A DNA stretch of 64,000 bases from Massilia putida (GTDB taxonomy: Bacteria > Pseudomonadota > Gammaproteobacteria > Burkholderiales > Burkholderiaceae_D): assembly GCF_001941825.1 (NCBI RefSeq), contig NZ_CP019038.1:3844001-3908000 (forward strand). The letters run 5' to 3'. Positions 51,297 to 62,816 of this stretch are shown one piece after another (the first letter of the stretch is position 1; each line of letters starts with the position of its first letter). The translations under genes were made by a program, and so were the position numbers. The notes below the pieces were generated by a model. That model did no database searches. It had not been told where the DNA came from and worked only from the letters and a program-made list of their open reading frames with translations.

Positions 51297-52538
51297 ATGC
51301 AACAAGTAATCGTCATCGGCGGCGGCGTGGTCGGCCTGACCTCGGCCTGGTGGCTGGTCGAAGCCGGCTACCGGGTCACGCTGGTGGAACGTGCACCGGG
51401 CGTGGGCACCGGGACGAGCTACAGCAATGGCGGGCAGCTGAGCTACCGCTATGTGTCGCCGCTGGCGGACGCGGGCGTGCCATTGAAGGCATTGAAATGG
51501 CTGTTCCAGGAACACGGCCCGCTGCGCTTTCGGCCGCAGTTCGATGCGCACCAGTGGCGCTGGCTGGCCGCCTTCCTCGCCAACTGCCGCGCCGACCTGA
51601 ATCGCAAGACCACCCATAAACTGCTGGAACTGGGCGAACTGTCGCGCCGCGCGATGGCGTCGCTGGAGCCGGCCGTTCCTCTGGACGCATTCCAGTGGCG
51701 CGATGCGGGCAAGCTGGTCGTCTACCGGACGCGTGCGGCATTCGACGCGGCGACGGCAAAACCGGACGCGGGCGGCACGCGGCAGGTGTGGACCGCGGCC
51801 GAATGCGTCGCGCGCGAACCGGCGCTGGCCGCGATGGAAGACAAGCTCGCGGGCGGCATCTACAACGGCGGCGAGGCGGTGGCCGACTGCTACGCCTTCT
51901 GCGTGGCGCTGGCCGGACGCCTCGCCGCGCATCCGCGCTTCGACGGTTTTATCCATGGCGAAGCGCGGCGCTTCGTCACGGGTCGCGGCAGGGTCGTCGG
52001 TGTGCAGACCTCAAACGGACTGCTTGCGGCCGACGCCTATGTCCTCGCGGCCGGCATGCAAAGCCGCGCATTGGCGGAAACGGTCGACATCGCCCTGCCG
52101 ATCTACCCGTTGAAAGGCTACAGCCTGACGGCTCCGATCCGCCAGGACGACGTCGCGCCCGAGATCAGCGTCACCGACTTCGAACGGAAAGTGCTGTATG
52201 CGCGCATCGGCGACAAGCTGCGCGTGGCGGCGATGGTCGACATGGTGGGCGAAGACCTGAGCCTGAATCCGAAGCGGCTGGACAGCCTTACGCGCCAGGT
52301 GAAAGAAACGATGCCGCGCGCGGCCGACTACACACAGATCACGCCCTGGGCGGGCCTGCGTCCGGCAACGCCGAACAGCGTCCCCATCATCGGCGCCACG
52401 CCGTATGCCAATCTGTGGCTGAACGTGGGGCACGGGCCGCTCGGGTTCACGTTTGCGTGCGGCACGGCGAGTCTGCTGGCCGATTTGATGCGGGGGAAGG
52501 CGCCGCCGTTTGGGTTGGATGGGTTGACGCTGGCCTGA
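51297..52538 (+). CDS. dadA: D-amino acid dehydrogenase
   Basis: 413 residues. N-terminal FAD loop VIVIGGGVVGLTSAWWLVEA, then SYSNGGQLSYRYVSPLADAG and the C-terminal GLRPATPNSVPIIGATPYAN with LNVGHGPLGFTFACG, all typical of DadA. It oxidises D-Ala and other D-amino acids at the inner membrane, feeding electrons to the respiratory chain. It follows the serine hydrolase by 99 bases; together with DdpX it would let the cell use D-Ala released from peptidoglycan. No alr/dadX gene is next to it. Confidence 0.92.
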   Translation: MQQVIVIGGGVVGLTSAWWLVEAGYRVTLVERAPGVGTGTSYSNGGQLSYRYVSPLADAGVPLKALKWLFQEHGPLRFRPQFDAHQWRWLAAFLANCRADLNRKTTHKLLELGELSRRAMASLEPAVPLDAFQWRDAGKLVVYRTRAAFDAATAKPDAGGTRQVWTAAECVAREPALAAMEDKLAGGIYNGGEAVADCYAFCVALAGRLAAHPRFDGFIHGEARRFVTGRGRVVGVQTSNGLLAADAYVLAAGMQSRALAETVDIALPIYPLKGYSLTAPIRQDDVAPEISVTDFERKVLYARIGDKLRVAAMVDMVGEDLSLNPKRLDSLTRQVKETMPRAADYTQITPWAGLRPATPNSVPIIGATPYANLWLNVGHGPLGFTFACGTASLLADLMRGKAPPFGLDGLTLA

Positions 52539-52550
52539 AGTCGACAATTC

Positions 52551-52563
52551 GGGGTCAGACCCC
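52551..52563 (+). terminator. GGGGTC-A-GACCCC palindrome after dadA
   Basis: A perfect 6-bp palindrome 12 bases after the dadA stop, followed by GGTTTTAGG. Probably an intrinsic terminator or an intergenic repeat common in related genomes. Confidence 0.5.
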
Positions 52564-52587
52564 GGTTTTAGGAAATTGCTTCGGCAT

Positions 52588-52917
52588 CTAGTCCGGCCGG
52601 CTGTCGACCTGCACCCCACACTCCTCCAGCCGCAACCGCGTCTTGCTGTGGTCGTCAATGGTAACCATGATGTCGACGAAGCTGCCCGGCTTCATGCTGT
52701 CGCAGGGCACGCGCAAATGGTATTGCCCCGGCTTGACCTCGACCGGCTCCCCACGCCGCGCGATGGCATCGGCCAGATCGCCCGCCTGAACACGTTCGAA
52801 AAACTGCGCCTGCGCACGCTTGGGCGGGTCTTTGTCGACCGTGACTTCGGCCGCCACGGCCGTGGCCGCCGCGTTCAACAGCACGGCAGCGAAGATCATC
52901 CTGCGGATTGGGAACAT
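52588..52917 (-). CDS. Small periplasmic protein of unknown function
   Basis: 109 residues from the ATG at 52917, with AAGGAG 6 bases upstream. Signal peptide MFPIRRMIFAAVLLNAAATAVAA. The mature part has DKDPPKRAQAQFFERVQAGD and a YHLRVPCDSMKPGSFVDIMV strand with DDHSKTRLRLEECGVQVDS; the two Cys could form a disulfide. Family not recognised. It is convergent with dadA. The 274-base gap on its upstream side, to the next gene, has an AT-rich section near 52930-53110 likely to hold its promoter; no gene is seen there. Confidence 0.75.
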   Translation of the reverse strand: MFPIRRMIFAAVLLNAAATAVAAEVTVDKDPPKRAQAQFFERVQAGDLADAIARRGEPVEVKPGQYHLRVPCDSMKPGSFVDIMVTIDDHSKTRLRLEECGVQVDSRPD

Positions 52918-53191
52918 GACAGGCTCCTTCAGCGTTCGATATATTGTAAATATGACATTGTAGATAATCTGAAAACTCGTTTGTGCCATTCTTGCATCAC
53001 TTTTCGACGCAAGAGCAAGGAAAAGATGCCGCAGGCACGAAAATACAAAAAATTTCTCCGCCCATTTAATGGGCAATTCATTTATTTTCGGCAAAAGATC
53101 TGCACAGATGCACTAACGCCCGCCCATCTTCCGTTATCCCGCATGGCAGTCCCGCTCACCCTGGCGCGGGAAATGGCGGATAATTGCCGCC

Positions 53192-53635
53192 ATGTCTACT
53201 CCTGCGAAGCCTCTTCCCTGTCCTTGCGGCGGACCGTCGATCATGCGTTGCTGCGGCCCCTTCATCGCCGGCGCGGAACTGCCGCCGACGGCCGAAGTGT
53301 TGATGCGATCCCGCTACACCGCCTTCGTGATGCGGGACGAGGCTTACTTGCGCGCCACCTGGCACCCGAGCACCCGGCCCACGGAACCGATCATCGACCA
53401 AAATCAGAAGGTTCAGTGGCTCGGACTTGAGATAAAATCTGCTTTACGTTTACGTCAACGTAAAGCAGACCTGCCGGACAATCCCAACGAGGACACCGTC
53501 GAATTCGTCGCCCGCTTCCGGGTTCACGGCCGCGCCCACCGGTTGCATGAAGTCAGCCGGTTCCTGCGCGAGCCGGACCCGGCCGTGGGTGGCAAGATGC
53601 GATGGTTCTATGTGGACGGCAGTTTCCCTGAATAA
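53192..53635 (+). CDS. YchJ-family (UPF0225) protein with SEC-C-type cysteine motif
   Basis: 147 residues. N-terminal metal-binding Cys cluster [19 protein letters not shown], then [20 protein letters not shown] and [11 protein letters not shown], the YchJ core, ending in [12 protein letters not shown]. Function unknown; the Cys motif resembles the zinc-binding SecA tail. Odd feature: codons 83-93 or so ([11 protein letters not shown]) contain a perfect LiuR-like operator (53439-53468), which is 208 bases upstream of liuB. It is followed by liuB after 40 bases. Confidence 0.88.
   Translation: MSTPAKPLPCPCGGPSIMRCCGPFIAGAELPPTAEVLMRSRYTAFVMRDEAYLRATWHPSTRPTEPIIDQNQKVQWLGLEIKSALRLRQRKADLPDNPNEDTVEFVARFRVHGRAHRLHEVSRFLREPDPAVGGKMRWFYVDGSFPE
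53439..53468 (+). promoter_or_regulatory. Predicted LiuR operator inside the ychJ-like gene
   Basis: CTGCTTTACGT (53439-53449) and ACGTAAAGCAG (53458-53468) are perfect 11-bp arms; the core TTTACGT-CA-ACGTAAA (53449-53464) is the best copy of the motif seen at 9135 and 9645. It is within coding sequence and would control an internal promoter for liuB and the genes after it. Confidence 0.75.
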
Positions 53636-53675
53636 AACCGCGCCACAAGCCGCGACCAGCAGGAGACAGGATCCG

Positions 53676-55283
53676 ATGCCCCAGATCGACACGAAACTCA
53701 ACCCACGCAGCGAAGACTTCAAAGCCAACGCCGCCGCCATGCAAACCCTCGTCGACGACTTGCGCGCCAAGGTGGCGCAGATCGCCAAGGGGGGCGGCGA
53801 GGCCGCATGTGCCAAGCACGTCGCGCGCGGCAAGCTGCTGCCGCGCGACCGCGTGCAGATGCTGCTCGATCCGGGCACCCCATTCCTCGAATTCTCGCAG
53901 ATGGCCGCCTACGCGATGTACGACGATGCCGCCCCGAGCGCCGGCATCATCACGGGCATCGGCAGGGTAAGCGGCCAGGAATGCGTGATCGTCTGTAACG
54001 ACGCCACCGTCAAGGGCGGCACGTATTACCCGATGACGGTCAAAAAACATTTGCGCGCGCAGGAGATCGCCGAGCAGAACAACCTGCCCTGCATCTATCT
54101 CGTGGATTCCGGTGGCGCGAACCTGCCGAACCAGGACGACGTGTTCCCCGACCGCGACCACTTCGGCCGCATCTTTTATAACCAGGCGAACCTGTCGTCG
54201 AAAGGCATCCCGCAGATCGCCGTCGTGATGGGCTCCTGCACGGCCGGCGGCGCGTACGTGCCGGCGATGAGCGACGAATCCATCATCGTCAAGGAGCAAG
54301 GCACGATCTTCCTGGGCGGCCCGCCGCTGGTCAAAGCGGCGACGGGCGAAGTGGTCACGGCCGAAGACCTGGGCGGCGGCGACGTGCACACGAGACTCTC
54401 CGGCGTCGCCGATCACCTGGCGCAGAACGACACGCACGCGCTGGCGCTGGCGCGCACGATCGTGTCGAACCTGAACCGGGTGAAACCCCAACAGGGCGCG
54501 TTGCGTGAGGCGCAAGAGCCGAAATACGCGCCGGAGGAACTGTACGGCATCATCCCGGTCGACACCCGCAAGCCGTTCGACGTGCGCGAAGTCATCGCGC
54601 GTATCGTCGACGGTAGCGAGTTCGACGAATTCAAGGCGAGATACGGCACGACGCTCGTCTGCGGCTTCGCCCACATCTTCGGCATGAAGGTCGGGATCAT
54701 CGCGAACAACGGCATCCTGTTCTCGGAATCGGCATTGAAAGGCACGCACTTCATCGAGCTGTGCTGCCAACGTAAAATCCCGCTTGTCTTCCTGCAGAAC
54801 ATCACCGGCTTCATGGTCGGCCGCAAGTACGAAAACGAAGGCATCGCCCGCAACGGTGCCAAGATGGTGACCGCGGTCGCGACGGCGTCGGTCCCGAAGT
54901 TCACCGTGATCATCGGCGGCAGTTTTGGTGCCGGCAACTACGGCATGTGCGGCCGCGCCTTCTCGCCGCGCTTCCTGTGGATGTGGCCGAACGCGCGGAT
55001 CTCCGTGATGGGCGGCGACCAGGCGGCGTCGGTGCTGGCGACCGTCAAGCGCGACGGCATCGAAGCGAAAGGCGGCCAGTGGACGCTTGATGAAGAAGCC
55101 GCGTTCAAGCAGCCGATCAAGGACCAGTACGAACACCAGGGCCACCCGTATTACGCCACCGCGCGCCTGTGGGACGACGGCGTGATCGACCCCGCCGACA
55201 CGCGCATGGTGCTGGGACTGGGCCTCTCGGCCGCGCTGAACGCGCCGATCGAGGACACGAAGTTCGGCGTGTTCCGCATGTGA
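53676..55283 (+). CDS. liuB: Methylcrotonyl-CoA carboxylase, carboxyltransferase (beta) subunit
   Basis: 535 residues. Carboxyltransferase signatures: [80 protein letters not shown] and the C-terminal [19 protein letters not shown]. With LiuD it carboxylates 3-methylcrotonyl-CoA, the second unique step of leucine breakdown. An AGGA element precedes the ATG at 53676. It is the first gene of a long plus-strand operon (liuB-liuC-bioAFDB-liuD-ghrA-like-HMG-CoA lyase) and probably LiuR-controlled. Confidence 0.95.
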   Translation: MPQIDTKLNPRSEDFKANAAAMQTLVDDLRAKVAQIAKGGGEAACAKHVARGKLLPRDRVQMLLDPGTPFLEFSQMAAYAMYDDAAPSAGIITGIGRVSGQECVIVCNDATVKGGTYYPMTVKKHLRAQEIAEQNNLPCIYLVDSGGANLPNQDDVFPDRDHFGRIFYNQANLSSKGIPQIAVVMGSCTAGGAYVPAMSDESIIVKEQGTIFLGGPPLVKAATGEVVTAEDLGGGDVHTRLSGVADHLAQNDTHALALARTIVSNLNRVKPQQGALREAQEPKYAPEELYGIIPVDTRKPFDVREVIARIVDGSEFDEFKARYGTTLVCGFAHIFGMKVGIIANNGILFSESALKGTHFIELCCQRKIPLVFLQNITGFMVGRKYENEGIARNGAKMVTAVATASVPKFTVIIGGSFGAGNYGMCGRAFSPRFLWMWPNARISVMGGDQAASVLATVKRDGIEAKGGQWTLDEEAAFKQPIKDQYEHQGHPYYATARLWDDGVIDPADTRMVLGLGLSAALNAPIEDTKFGVFRM

Positions 55284-55294
55284 GGAGACAAGAC

Positions 55295-56080
55295 ATGGAC
55301 TACCAGACCCTCACCGTCACGATCACCGACCGCATCGGCCAGGTCACGCTGAACCGCCCGGATCTGCGCAACGCGTTCAACGAGTCAAGCATCGCCGAAC
55401 TGGCCCTCGCCTTCGACGAGCTGGGACGCAACGAACTCGTACGCGCCATCGTGCTGGCCGCGAACGGCCCCGCGTTCTGCGCCGGCGCGGACCTGAACTG
55501 GATGAAGAAGATGGCCGGTTATTCGGACAACGAAAACCGCGCCGACGCCATGCGCCTTGCCGACATGCTGCGCACGATTTATACGTGTACGAAACCCGTC
55601 GTGGCGAAGGTGCAGGGCGACTGTTACGCCGGCGGCATGGGCCTCGTGGCCGCGTGCGACGTGGTCGTGGCCGTCGACACGGCGAACTTCTGTTTGTCGG
55701 AAGTGAAGCTCGGGCTGATCCCCGCGACGATCTCGCCGTACGTGATCAAGGCGATGGGCGAACAGGCGGCGCGCCGCTACTTCCTCACGGCCGAACGCTT
55801 CGATGCGAAGGAAGCCCATCGCATCGGCTTCGTGCACGAAGTCGTACCGGCGGCGGACCTCGACACGAAAGTCGCGGGCATCGTGCAGGCGCTCGCGCAC
55901 AACAGCCCGAACGCGGTGCGCGAAGCGAAAAAACTCGTGCGCGACATCGTCGGCCAGAGCGTGACGGAAGCGCTGCTGGAAGACACGGCGAACCGCATCG
56001 CCGGCATCCGCGCCTCGCTCGAAGGACGCGAGGGTGTCGCCTCCTTTCTTGAAAAACGCCGGCCGTCATGGCTGGAATAG
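55295..56080 (+). CDS. liuC: Methylglutaconyl-CoA hydratase (enoyl-CoA hydratase family)
   Basis: 261 residues. Crotonase fold: VTLNRPDLRNAFNESSIAEL, FCAGADLNWMKKMAGYSDNE, KVQGDCYAGGMGLVAACDVV (oxyanion hole), SEVKLGLIPATISPYVIKAM and a final EGREGVASFLEKRRPSW. Sequence and place after liuB indicate hydration of 3-methylglutaconyl-CoA to HMG-CoA. GAGGAGAC precedes the ATG 11 bases after the liuB stop. Next in line is bioA, 20 bases on. Confidence 0.93.
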   Translation: MDYQTLTVTITDRIGQVTLNRPDLRNAFNESSIAELALAFDELGRNELVRAIVLAANGPAFCAGADLNWMKKMAGYSDNENRADAMRLADMLRTIYTCTKPVVAKVQGDCYAGGMGLVAACDVVVAVDTANFCLSEVKLGLIPATISPYVIKAMGEQAARRYFLTAERFDAKEAHRIGFVHEVVPAADLDTKVAGIVQALAHNSPNAVREAKKLVRDIVGQSVTEALLEDTANRIAGIRASLEGREGVASFLEKRRPSWLE

Positions 56081-56100
56081 CACGACCCGATAGGATTTGA

Positions 56101-57444
56101 ATGTTGAAGCAGACCACCTCCAACGACTGGATCGCGCGCAGCCTGCGCAGCGTCTGGCATCCATGCACGCAAATGCAGCACCACGAAGAAGTGCCGCTGA
56201 TCGCCGTCAGCCACGCCAAGGGGCCGTGGCTGGTCGACCATGAAGGCCGGCGCTACCTGGACGGCATCAGTTCGTGGTGGGTGAATCTGTTCGGCCACGC
56301 CAACCCGCGCATCAACGCGGCATTGAAGGACCAGCTGGACAAGCTCGAACACGCGATGCTCGCGGGTTTCACGCATGAACCGGTGATCGAGTTGTCCGAG
56401 CAGTTGGCCGCGCTGACGGGCCACGCGCTGGGCCACGCGTTCTATGCGTCGGACGGTGCGTCGGCCGTCGAGATCGCGCTGAAAATGAGTTTTCATTACT
56501 GGCGCAACGCGGGCTATGCGGACAAGCAGGAATTCGTCTGCCTGCAGGGTTCCTACCACGGCGAGACCGTCGGCGCCCTGGGCGTCACGGACGTCGCGCT
56601 GTTCAAGGACGCCTACGGCCCGCTGCTGCGCGCCGCACGGACGGTGTCGTCGCCGGATGCGCGCAACGCCGTCGACGGCGAGTCCGCCCAGGACGTCGCG
56701 CTGCGTGCGGCGCAGGATGTCGAGGCGCTGTTCGCGGAACGGGCCGACCGCATCGCCGCCATCATCGTCGAACCGCTCGTGCAGTGCGCCACCGGCATGG
56801 CGATGCACGATCCGCTGTACCTGCAGCGCCTGCGCGAGCTGTGCGACAAATACCACGTGCACCTGATCGCCGACGAGATCGCGGTCGGATGCGGGCGCAC
56901 CGGCACGTTCTTCGCGTGCGAACAGGCGGCGATCTGGCCGGACTTCATGTGCCTGTCGAAGGGCATCAGCGGCGGCTACCTGCCGCTGTCGCTCGTGCTC
57001 ACCACCGACAAGGTGTACGAGGCGTTCTACAGCGAAGACATCACGCGCGGCTTCCTGCACTCGCACTCGTACACGGGCAACGCGCTGGCCTGCCGCGCCG
57101 CGCTGGCGACCTTGCAGATCTTCGAGGAAGACGATGTGCTGAACAAGAACCGCGAGACGGCCACGCGCCTGATGCTGGAACTGGCGCCCCTGCTGGACCA
57201 CAAGCGCGTGACGAACTTCCGCCAGCGCGGCATGATCCTCGCGTTCGACGCGGTGGAACCGGATGCGAAGAGGGCGTCGACGTTCGCGCGCCGCTTCTTC
57301 ACGAGCGCGGTGGAAAACGAGCTGCTGCTGCGCCCCATCGGCCGCACGGTGTACCTGATGCCGCCGTACGTGCTGGACGAGGAAGAGATCGTGGGCCTCG
57401 CGGCGCGCACGCGCAAGGTGTTCGAGGAAGTGATCGCGGAGTGA
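56101..57444 (+). CDS. bioA: Adenosylmethionine-8-amino-7-oxononanoate aminotransferase
   Basis: 447 residues. Class III aminotransferase: [20 protein letters not shown] (BioA N-terminus), [60 protein letters not shown] and the PLP Lys in [15 protein letters not shown] (near residue 287). It converts KAPA to DAPA using SAM as amino donor in biotin synthesis. It sits inside the liu operon; the biotin product is the cofactor of LiuD. Start ATG at 56101, ribosome site weak (AGGATTTGA). Confidence 0.95.
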   Translation: MLKQTTSNDWIARSLRSVWHPCTQMQHHEEVPLIAVSHAKGPWLVDHEGRRYLDGISSWWVNLFGHANPRINAALKDQLDKLEHAMLAGFTHEPVIELSEQLAALTGHALGHAFYASDGASAVEIALKMSFHYWRNAGYADKQEFVCLQGSYHGETVGALGVTDVALFKDAYGPLLRAARTVSSPDARNAVDGESAQDVALRAAQDVEALFAERADRIAAIIVEPLVQCATGMAMHDPLYLQRLRELCDKYHVHLIADEIAVGCGRTGTFFACEQAAIWPDFMCLSKGISGGYLPLSLVLTTDKVYEAFYSEDITRGFLHSHSYTGNALACRAALATLQIFEEDDVLNKNRETATRLMLELAPLLDHKRVTNFRQRGMILAFDAVEPDAKRASTFARRFFTSAVENELLLRPIGRTVYLMPPYVLDEEEIVGLAARTRKVFEEVIAE

Positions 57445-57446
57445 AT

Positions 57447-58634
57447 ATGAATCTGATCGATAAAGTCCGCGCTCAACTGGACGAGCTGGAAAGCCGCAGC
57501 CTGACCCGGCGCCGGCGCACGGCGGACACGCCCTGCGCGCCGCGCCAGGTCGTCGACGGCCGAGACATGCTCGCGTTCTGCAGCAACGACTACCTGGGCC
57601 TCGCCGCGCATCCGCGCGTCGTCGAAGCGCTGCGGGAAGGCGCAAGCCTGTATGGCGCCGGCAGCGGCGCGTCGCACCTCGTGTCGGGCCACAGCCGCGC
57701 GCACGCGCAGCTGGAAGAGCGGCTCGCCGCGTTCGAGGCGCCACATCTCGAGTCAAGCCGCGCGCTGTACTTCTGCACCGGCTATATGGCGAACCTTGCC
57801 GTGCTGACGGGACTCGGCAGCGCACCGGATGCGATGATCTTTTCGGAAGCGCTGAACCACGCGTCCCTGATCGACGGCGCCCGCCTCGCGCGCGCCGGCG
57901 TGACCGTGTACCCGCACGGGGACGTGGCCGCGCTGGACGAACGACTCGCGGCCAGCGACGCGCCCGTGAAGATCGTCGTCACGGACAGCGTGTTCAGCAT
58001 GGACGGCGACCTCGCCCCGCTGCCGCAACTGCTGGCGCTGTGCGAACGCCATGGCGCCTGGCTCGTCGTCGACGATGCGCACGGCTTCGGCGTATTGGGC
58101 GACACCGGACGCGGCGCGCTGGAGCATTTCGATCTGCGCTCGCCTAATCTCGTCTACATCGGCACGCTGGGCAAGGCGGCCGGCGTGGGCGGCGCGTTCA
58201 TCGCCGCGCACCAAGACGTGATCGAGCTGATGATCCAGCGCGCGCGGCCCTACATCTACACGACGGCCGCCGCGCCCGCGCTTGCGCATGCGCTGCTCGC
58301 AAGCATGGACATCATCGAAAGTGAAGAAGGCCGCGAACGTCGTGCACACCTAAACGCGCTGATCGCGCAGCTGGACGGCGGCCTGCGTCTGGAGCGCTGG
58401 CAGCGTCCCGCATCGACGACGGCGATCCAGCCCATCCTCATCGGCGCCAACGACGAGGCGATGGCGGTGGCATCCCGCCTGCACGAGCAGGGGCTGTGGG
58501 TGCCGGCGATCCGTCCGCCGACCGTGGCGGTGGGCACGGCGCGCCTGCGCGTGACGCTCTCCGCCGCGCATACCGAACAAGACGTCGCGCGGCTGACGGC
58601 TGCGCTCAACCAGTTGGAAAGGACGTGGGCATGA
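57447..58634 (+). CDS. bioF: 8-Amino-7-oxononanoate synthase
   Basis: 395 residues. Alpha-oxoamine synthase: [80 protein letters not shown] and the PLP Lys in [15 protein letters not shown]. It condenses pimeloyl-ACP/CoA with alanine. It starts 2 bases after bioA and ends overlapping bioD by 4 bases (ATGA). Confidence 0.95.
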   Translation: MNLIDKVRAQLDELESRSLTRRRRTADTPCAPRQVVDGRDMLAFCSNDYLGLAAHPRVVEALREGASLYGAGSGASHLVSGHSRAHAQLEERLAAFEAPHLESSRALYFCTGYMANLAVLTGLGSAPDAMIFSEALNHASLIDGARLARAGVTVYPHGDVAALDERLAASDAPVKIVVTDSVFSMDGDLAPLPQLLALCERHGAWLVVDDAHGFGVLGDTGRGALEHFDLRSPNLVYIGTLGKAAGVGGAFIAAHQDVIELMIQRARPYIYTTAAAPALAHALLASMDIIESEEGRERRAHLNALIAQLDGGLRLERWQRPASTTAIQPILIGANDEAMAVASRLHEQGLWVPAIRPPTVAVGTARLRVTLSAAHTEQDVARLTAALNQLERTWA

Positions 58635-59443
58635 CTCTCAACGAGCCCGAACCATTAGGCGGCGCATCCGTCGGCGCCGCCATCCCGGCAACGGCACCGG
58701 CGCCGGTCGCCGTCCCCGCGCCCCTGGCCGCGGAAGGCGTGCCGACCCGCTTCGCCTGTTTCGTGACGGGCACCGACACGGAAATCGGCAAGACGCTGAT
58801 CTCGAGCGCCATCCTGCATAAACTCGTGCAGCAGGGCGTGCGCGCGTGCGGCATGAAGCCCATCGCGGCCGGCGCCGAGGAACGCGACGGACAGCTGCAC
58901 AACGACGACGCGGCCATGCTGCGCGCGGCCGGCAACGTGCTGCTGCCGCAGCGGATCACGACGCCGTACATGCTGCGCGAACCGTGCGCGCCGCACATCG
59001 CGGCCGCGCTGGAAGGCGTCACCATCGAACCGGTGCCCATCCTGACGGCGTACGCCGAGATCCTGGGCGCGTCCGACGCCACCGTCGTCGAAGGCGTGGG
59101 CGGCTTCTGGGTACCGTTCTCCGAAGACTTCGACAGCGCCGATCTGGCCGTACAATTCGGGTTGCCCGTCGTCCTCGTCGTCGGCATGCGCCTGGGCTGC
59201 ATCAACCACGCGCTGCTCACGGCGGAGGCGATCGTCGCGCGCGGCCTCGTGCTGGCGGGCTGGGTCGCCAACCAGGTCGATCCGGACATGCGCTACGCCG
59301 ACGAAAACGTCGCGGAGCTCGAACGCCGCCTGCCCGCACCGCTGCTGGGCCGCGTGCCCCGTCTTACCGAACCTTCGGCCGCGATGGCGGCCAGCCACAT
59401 CGAGCTCGCGAGCCTGCCGGGATGGCCGGCCAAGCGTGCCTAA
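58631..59443 (+). CDS. bioD: Dethiobiotin synthetase with N-terminal extension
   Basis: 270 residues, about 40 more than usual. The P-loop is [19 protein letters not shown]; later [40 protein letters not shown] and [14 protein letters not shown]. It closes the ureido ring of DAPA with CO2 and ATP. The first ~38 residues are Ala/Pro-rich ([20 protein letters not shown]) and precede the normal BioD start; this may be a linker, or the true start could lie further in. The ATG at 58631 forms an ATGA overlap with bioF. Confidence 0.93.
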   Translation: MTLNEPEPLGGASVGAAIPATAPAPVAVPAPLAAEGVPTRFACFVTGTDTEIGKTLISSAILHKLVQQGVRACGMKPIAAGAEERDGQLHNDDAAMLRAAGNVLLPQRITTPYMLREPCAPHIAAALEGVTIEPVPILTAYAEILGASDATVVEGVGGFWVPFSEDFDSADLAVQFGLPVVLVVGMRLGCINHALLTAEAIVARGLVLAGWVANQVDPDMRYADENVAELERRLPAPLLGRVPRLTEPSAAMAASHIELASLPGWPAKRA

Positions 59444-59462
59444 CCAAAACAAGGAATCCGAA

Positions 59463-60491
59463 ATGACCCAAGTCGTCACCCTCCATCCGCCGGTCACGCC
59501 GGCCTCCCTCCCGAAAGACGCCACCTGGCCGCTGGCCGACGTGCTCGCGCTGTTCGAACTGCCGCTGCCGGAGCTGATGTTCCGCGCCAGCCAGGCGCAC
59601 CGCGCCGAATTCCCCGACGGCGACGTCGAACTCGCGACCCTGCTGTCGATCAAGACGGGCGGCTGCGAGGAAGACTGCGGCTACTGCCCGCAGGCCGCGC
59701 GCTACGACACGGGCGTCGAAGCGAAAAAAATCCTCGACCTCGACACGGTGCTGGACGCCGCGCGCGAAGCCAAGGCCAAGGGCGCGACCCGCTTCTGCAT
59801 GGGCGCCGCGTGGCGCAGCCCGAAAGAGCGCGACATGGAGAAGGTGGAAGCCATGGTGCGCGGCGTGAAGGCGCTGGGCATGGAAACCTGCGCGACCCTC
59901 GGCATGCTGGAAGAAGGCCAGGCCGAGCAACTGAAGCAGGCGGGCCTGGACTACTACAACCACAACATCGATACGGCGCCGGACTTCTACGGCGACGTGA
60001 TCTCCACGCGCCAATACCGCGACCGCCTGGACACGCTGGGCCGCGTGCGCACGGCCGGTTTGAAGATCTGCTGCGGCGGCATCGTCGGCATGGGAGAAAC
60101 GCGCGAGCAGCGCGCGGGCCTGATCGCGCAGCTGGCGAACATGAATCCGTATCCGGAATCGGTGCCCATCAACCACCTCGTGCAGGTCGAAGGCACGCCG
60201 CTGCACGGCCTGCCGCCGCTGGATCCGATCGAATTCGTGCGCACGATCGCCGTCGCCCGCATCACGATGCCGAAGGCGCGCGTGCGTTTGTCGGCCGGCC
60301 GCCGCGAACTGGGCGAAGCCGTGCAGGCGATGTGCTTCATGGCGGGCGCCAACTCGATCTTCTACGGCGACAAGCTGCTCACGACCGACAACCCGGAAGC
60401 GGACGACGACCGCAAGCTGCTGGAAAAACTGGGCCTGAAAACCCGTTCGGCAATGCTGGAGTCGGTGCAGAAGGAAAGCTGCGGCTGCTGA
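59463..60491 (+). CDS. bioB: Biotin synthase
   Basis: 342 residues from the ATG at 59463, with AAGGAA about 6 bases upstream; a GTG at 59436 is an unlikely alternative. Radical SAM CxxxCxxC in [16 protein letters not shown]; also [51 protein letters not shown] and [20 protein letters not shown]. It inserts sulfur into dethiobiotin using [4Fe-4S] and [2Fe-2S] clusters. Last of the four bio genes; a palindromic repeat then separates it from liuD by 161 bases. bioC/bioH are not in the window. Confidence 0.96.
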   Translation: MTQVVTLHPPVTPASLPKDATWPLADVLALFELPLPELMFRASQAHRAEFPDGDVELATLLSIKTGGCEEDCGYCPQAARYDTGVEAKKILDLDTVLDAAREAKAKGATRFCMGAAWRSPKERDMEKVEAMVRGVKALGMETCATLGMLEEGQAEQLKQAGLDYYNHNIDTAPDFYGDVISTRQYRDRLDTLGRVRTAGLKICCGGIVGMGETREQRAGLIAQLANMNPYPESVPINHLVQVEGTPLHGLPPLDPIEFVRTIAVARITMPKARVRLSAGRRELGEAVQAMCFMAGANSIFYGDKLLTTDNPEADDDRKLLEKLGLKTRSAMLESVQKESCGC

Positions 60492-60528
60492 AGCCGATAA
60501 CGAGTTCGACCTGTTCAGCAAAAAAACC

Positions 60529-60608
60529 CGTCATTCCCGCGAAAGCGGGAATCCATACACCGCGTGATCCGTGGTTCAGCATGGGTCCCCGTTGCCACGG
60601 GGACGACG
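60529..60608. repeat. CGTC-type palindromic repeat between bioB and liuD, 80 bp
   Basis: CGTCATTCCCGCG at the left end and GGGGACGACG at the right. Internal hairpins: ATTCCCGC-GAAA-GCGGGAAT and GTCCCCGT-TGCC-ACGGGGAC (60585-60604), both perfect 8-bp stems. Same family as 10985-11108 (shares the first 32 bases almost exactly). Confidence 0.75.
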
Positions 60609-60652
60609 TTTGAAGCTAACGTTTACAAAACTTAAAACAGACGAGACACCAC

Positions 60653-62674
<2,022 letters not shown>

Positions 62675-62816
62675 GCAGCAAAGAGTAAGCAAGAACGGGC
62701 TCTATCGGGCCACGCGATGGACGCCGCGCCGCCAGCCCAGAAGGCAATGGCGCACGCGGCGTCGAATGACCAACGAGACAGCAAACGCAATCCATAAAAA
62801 TTATCAGGAGACGAAT

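Noticed and set aside
60611-60630. AACGTTTAC sequence before liuD as a LiuR operator
   Set aside because: Only one half-site; no ACGTAAA partner at the right spacing.
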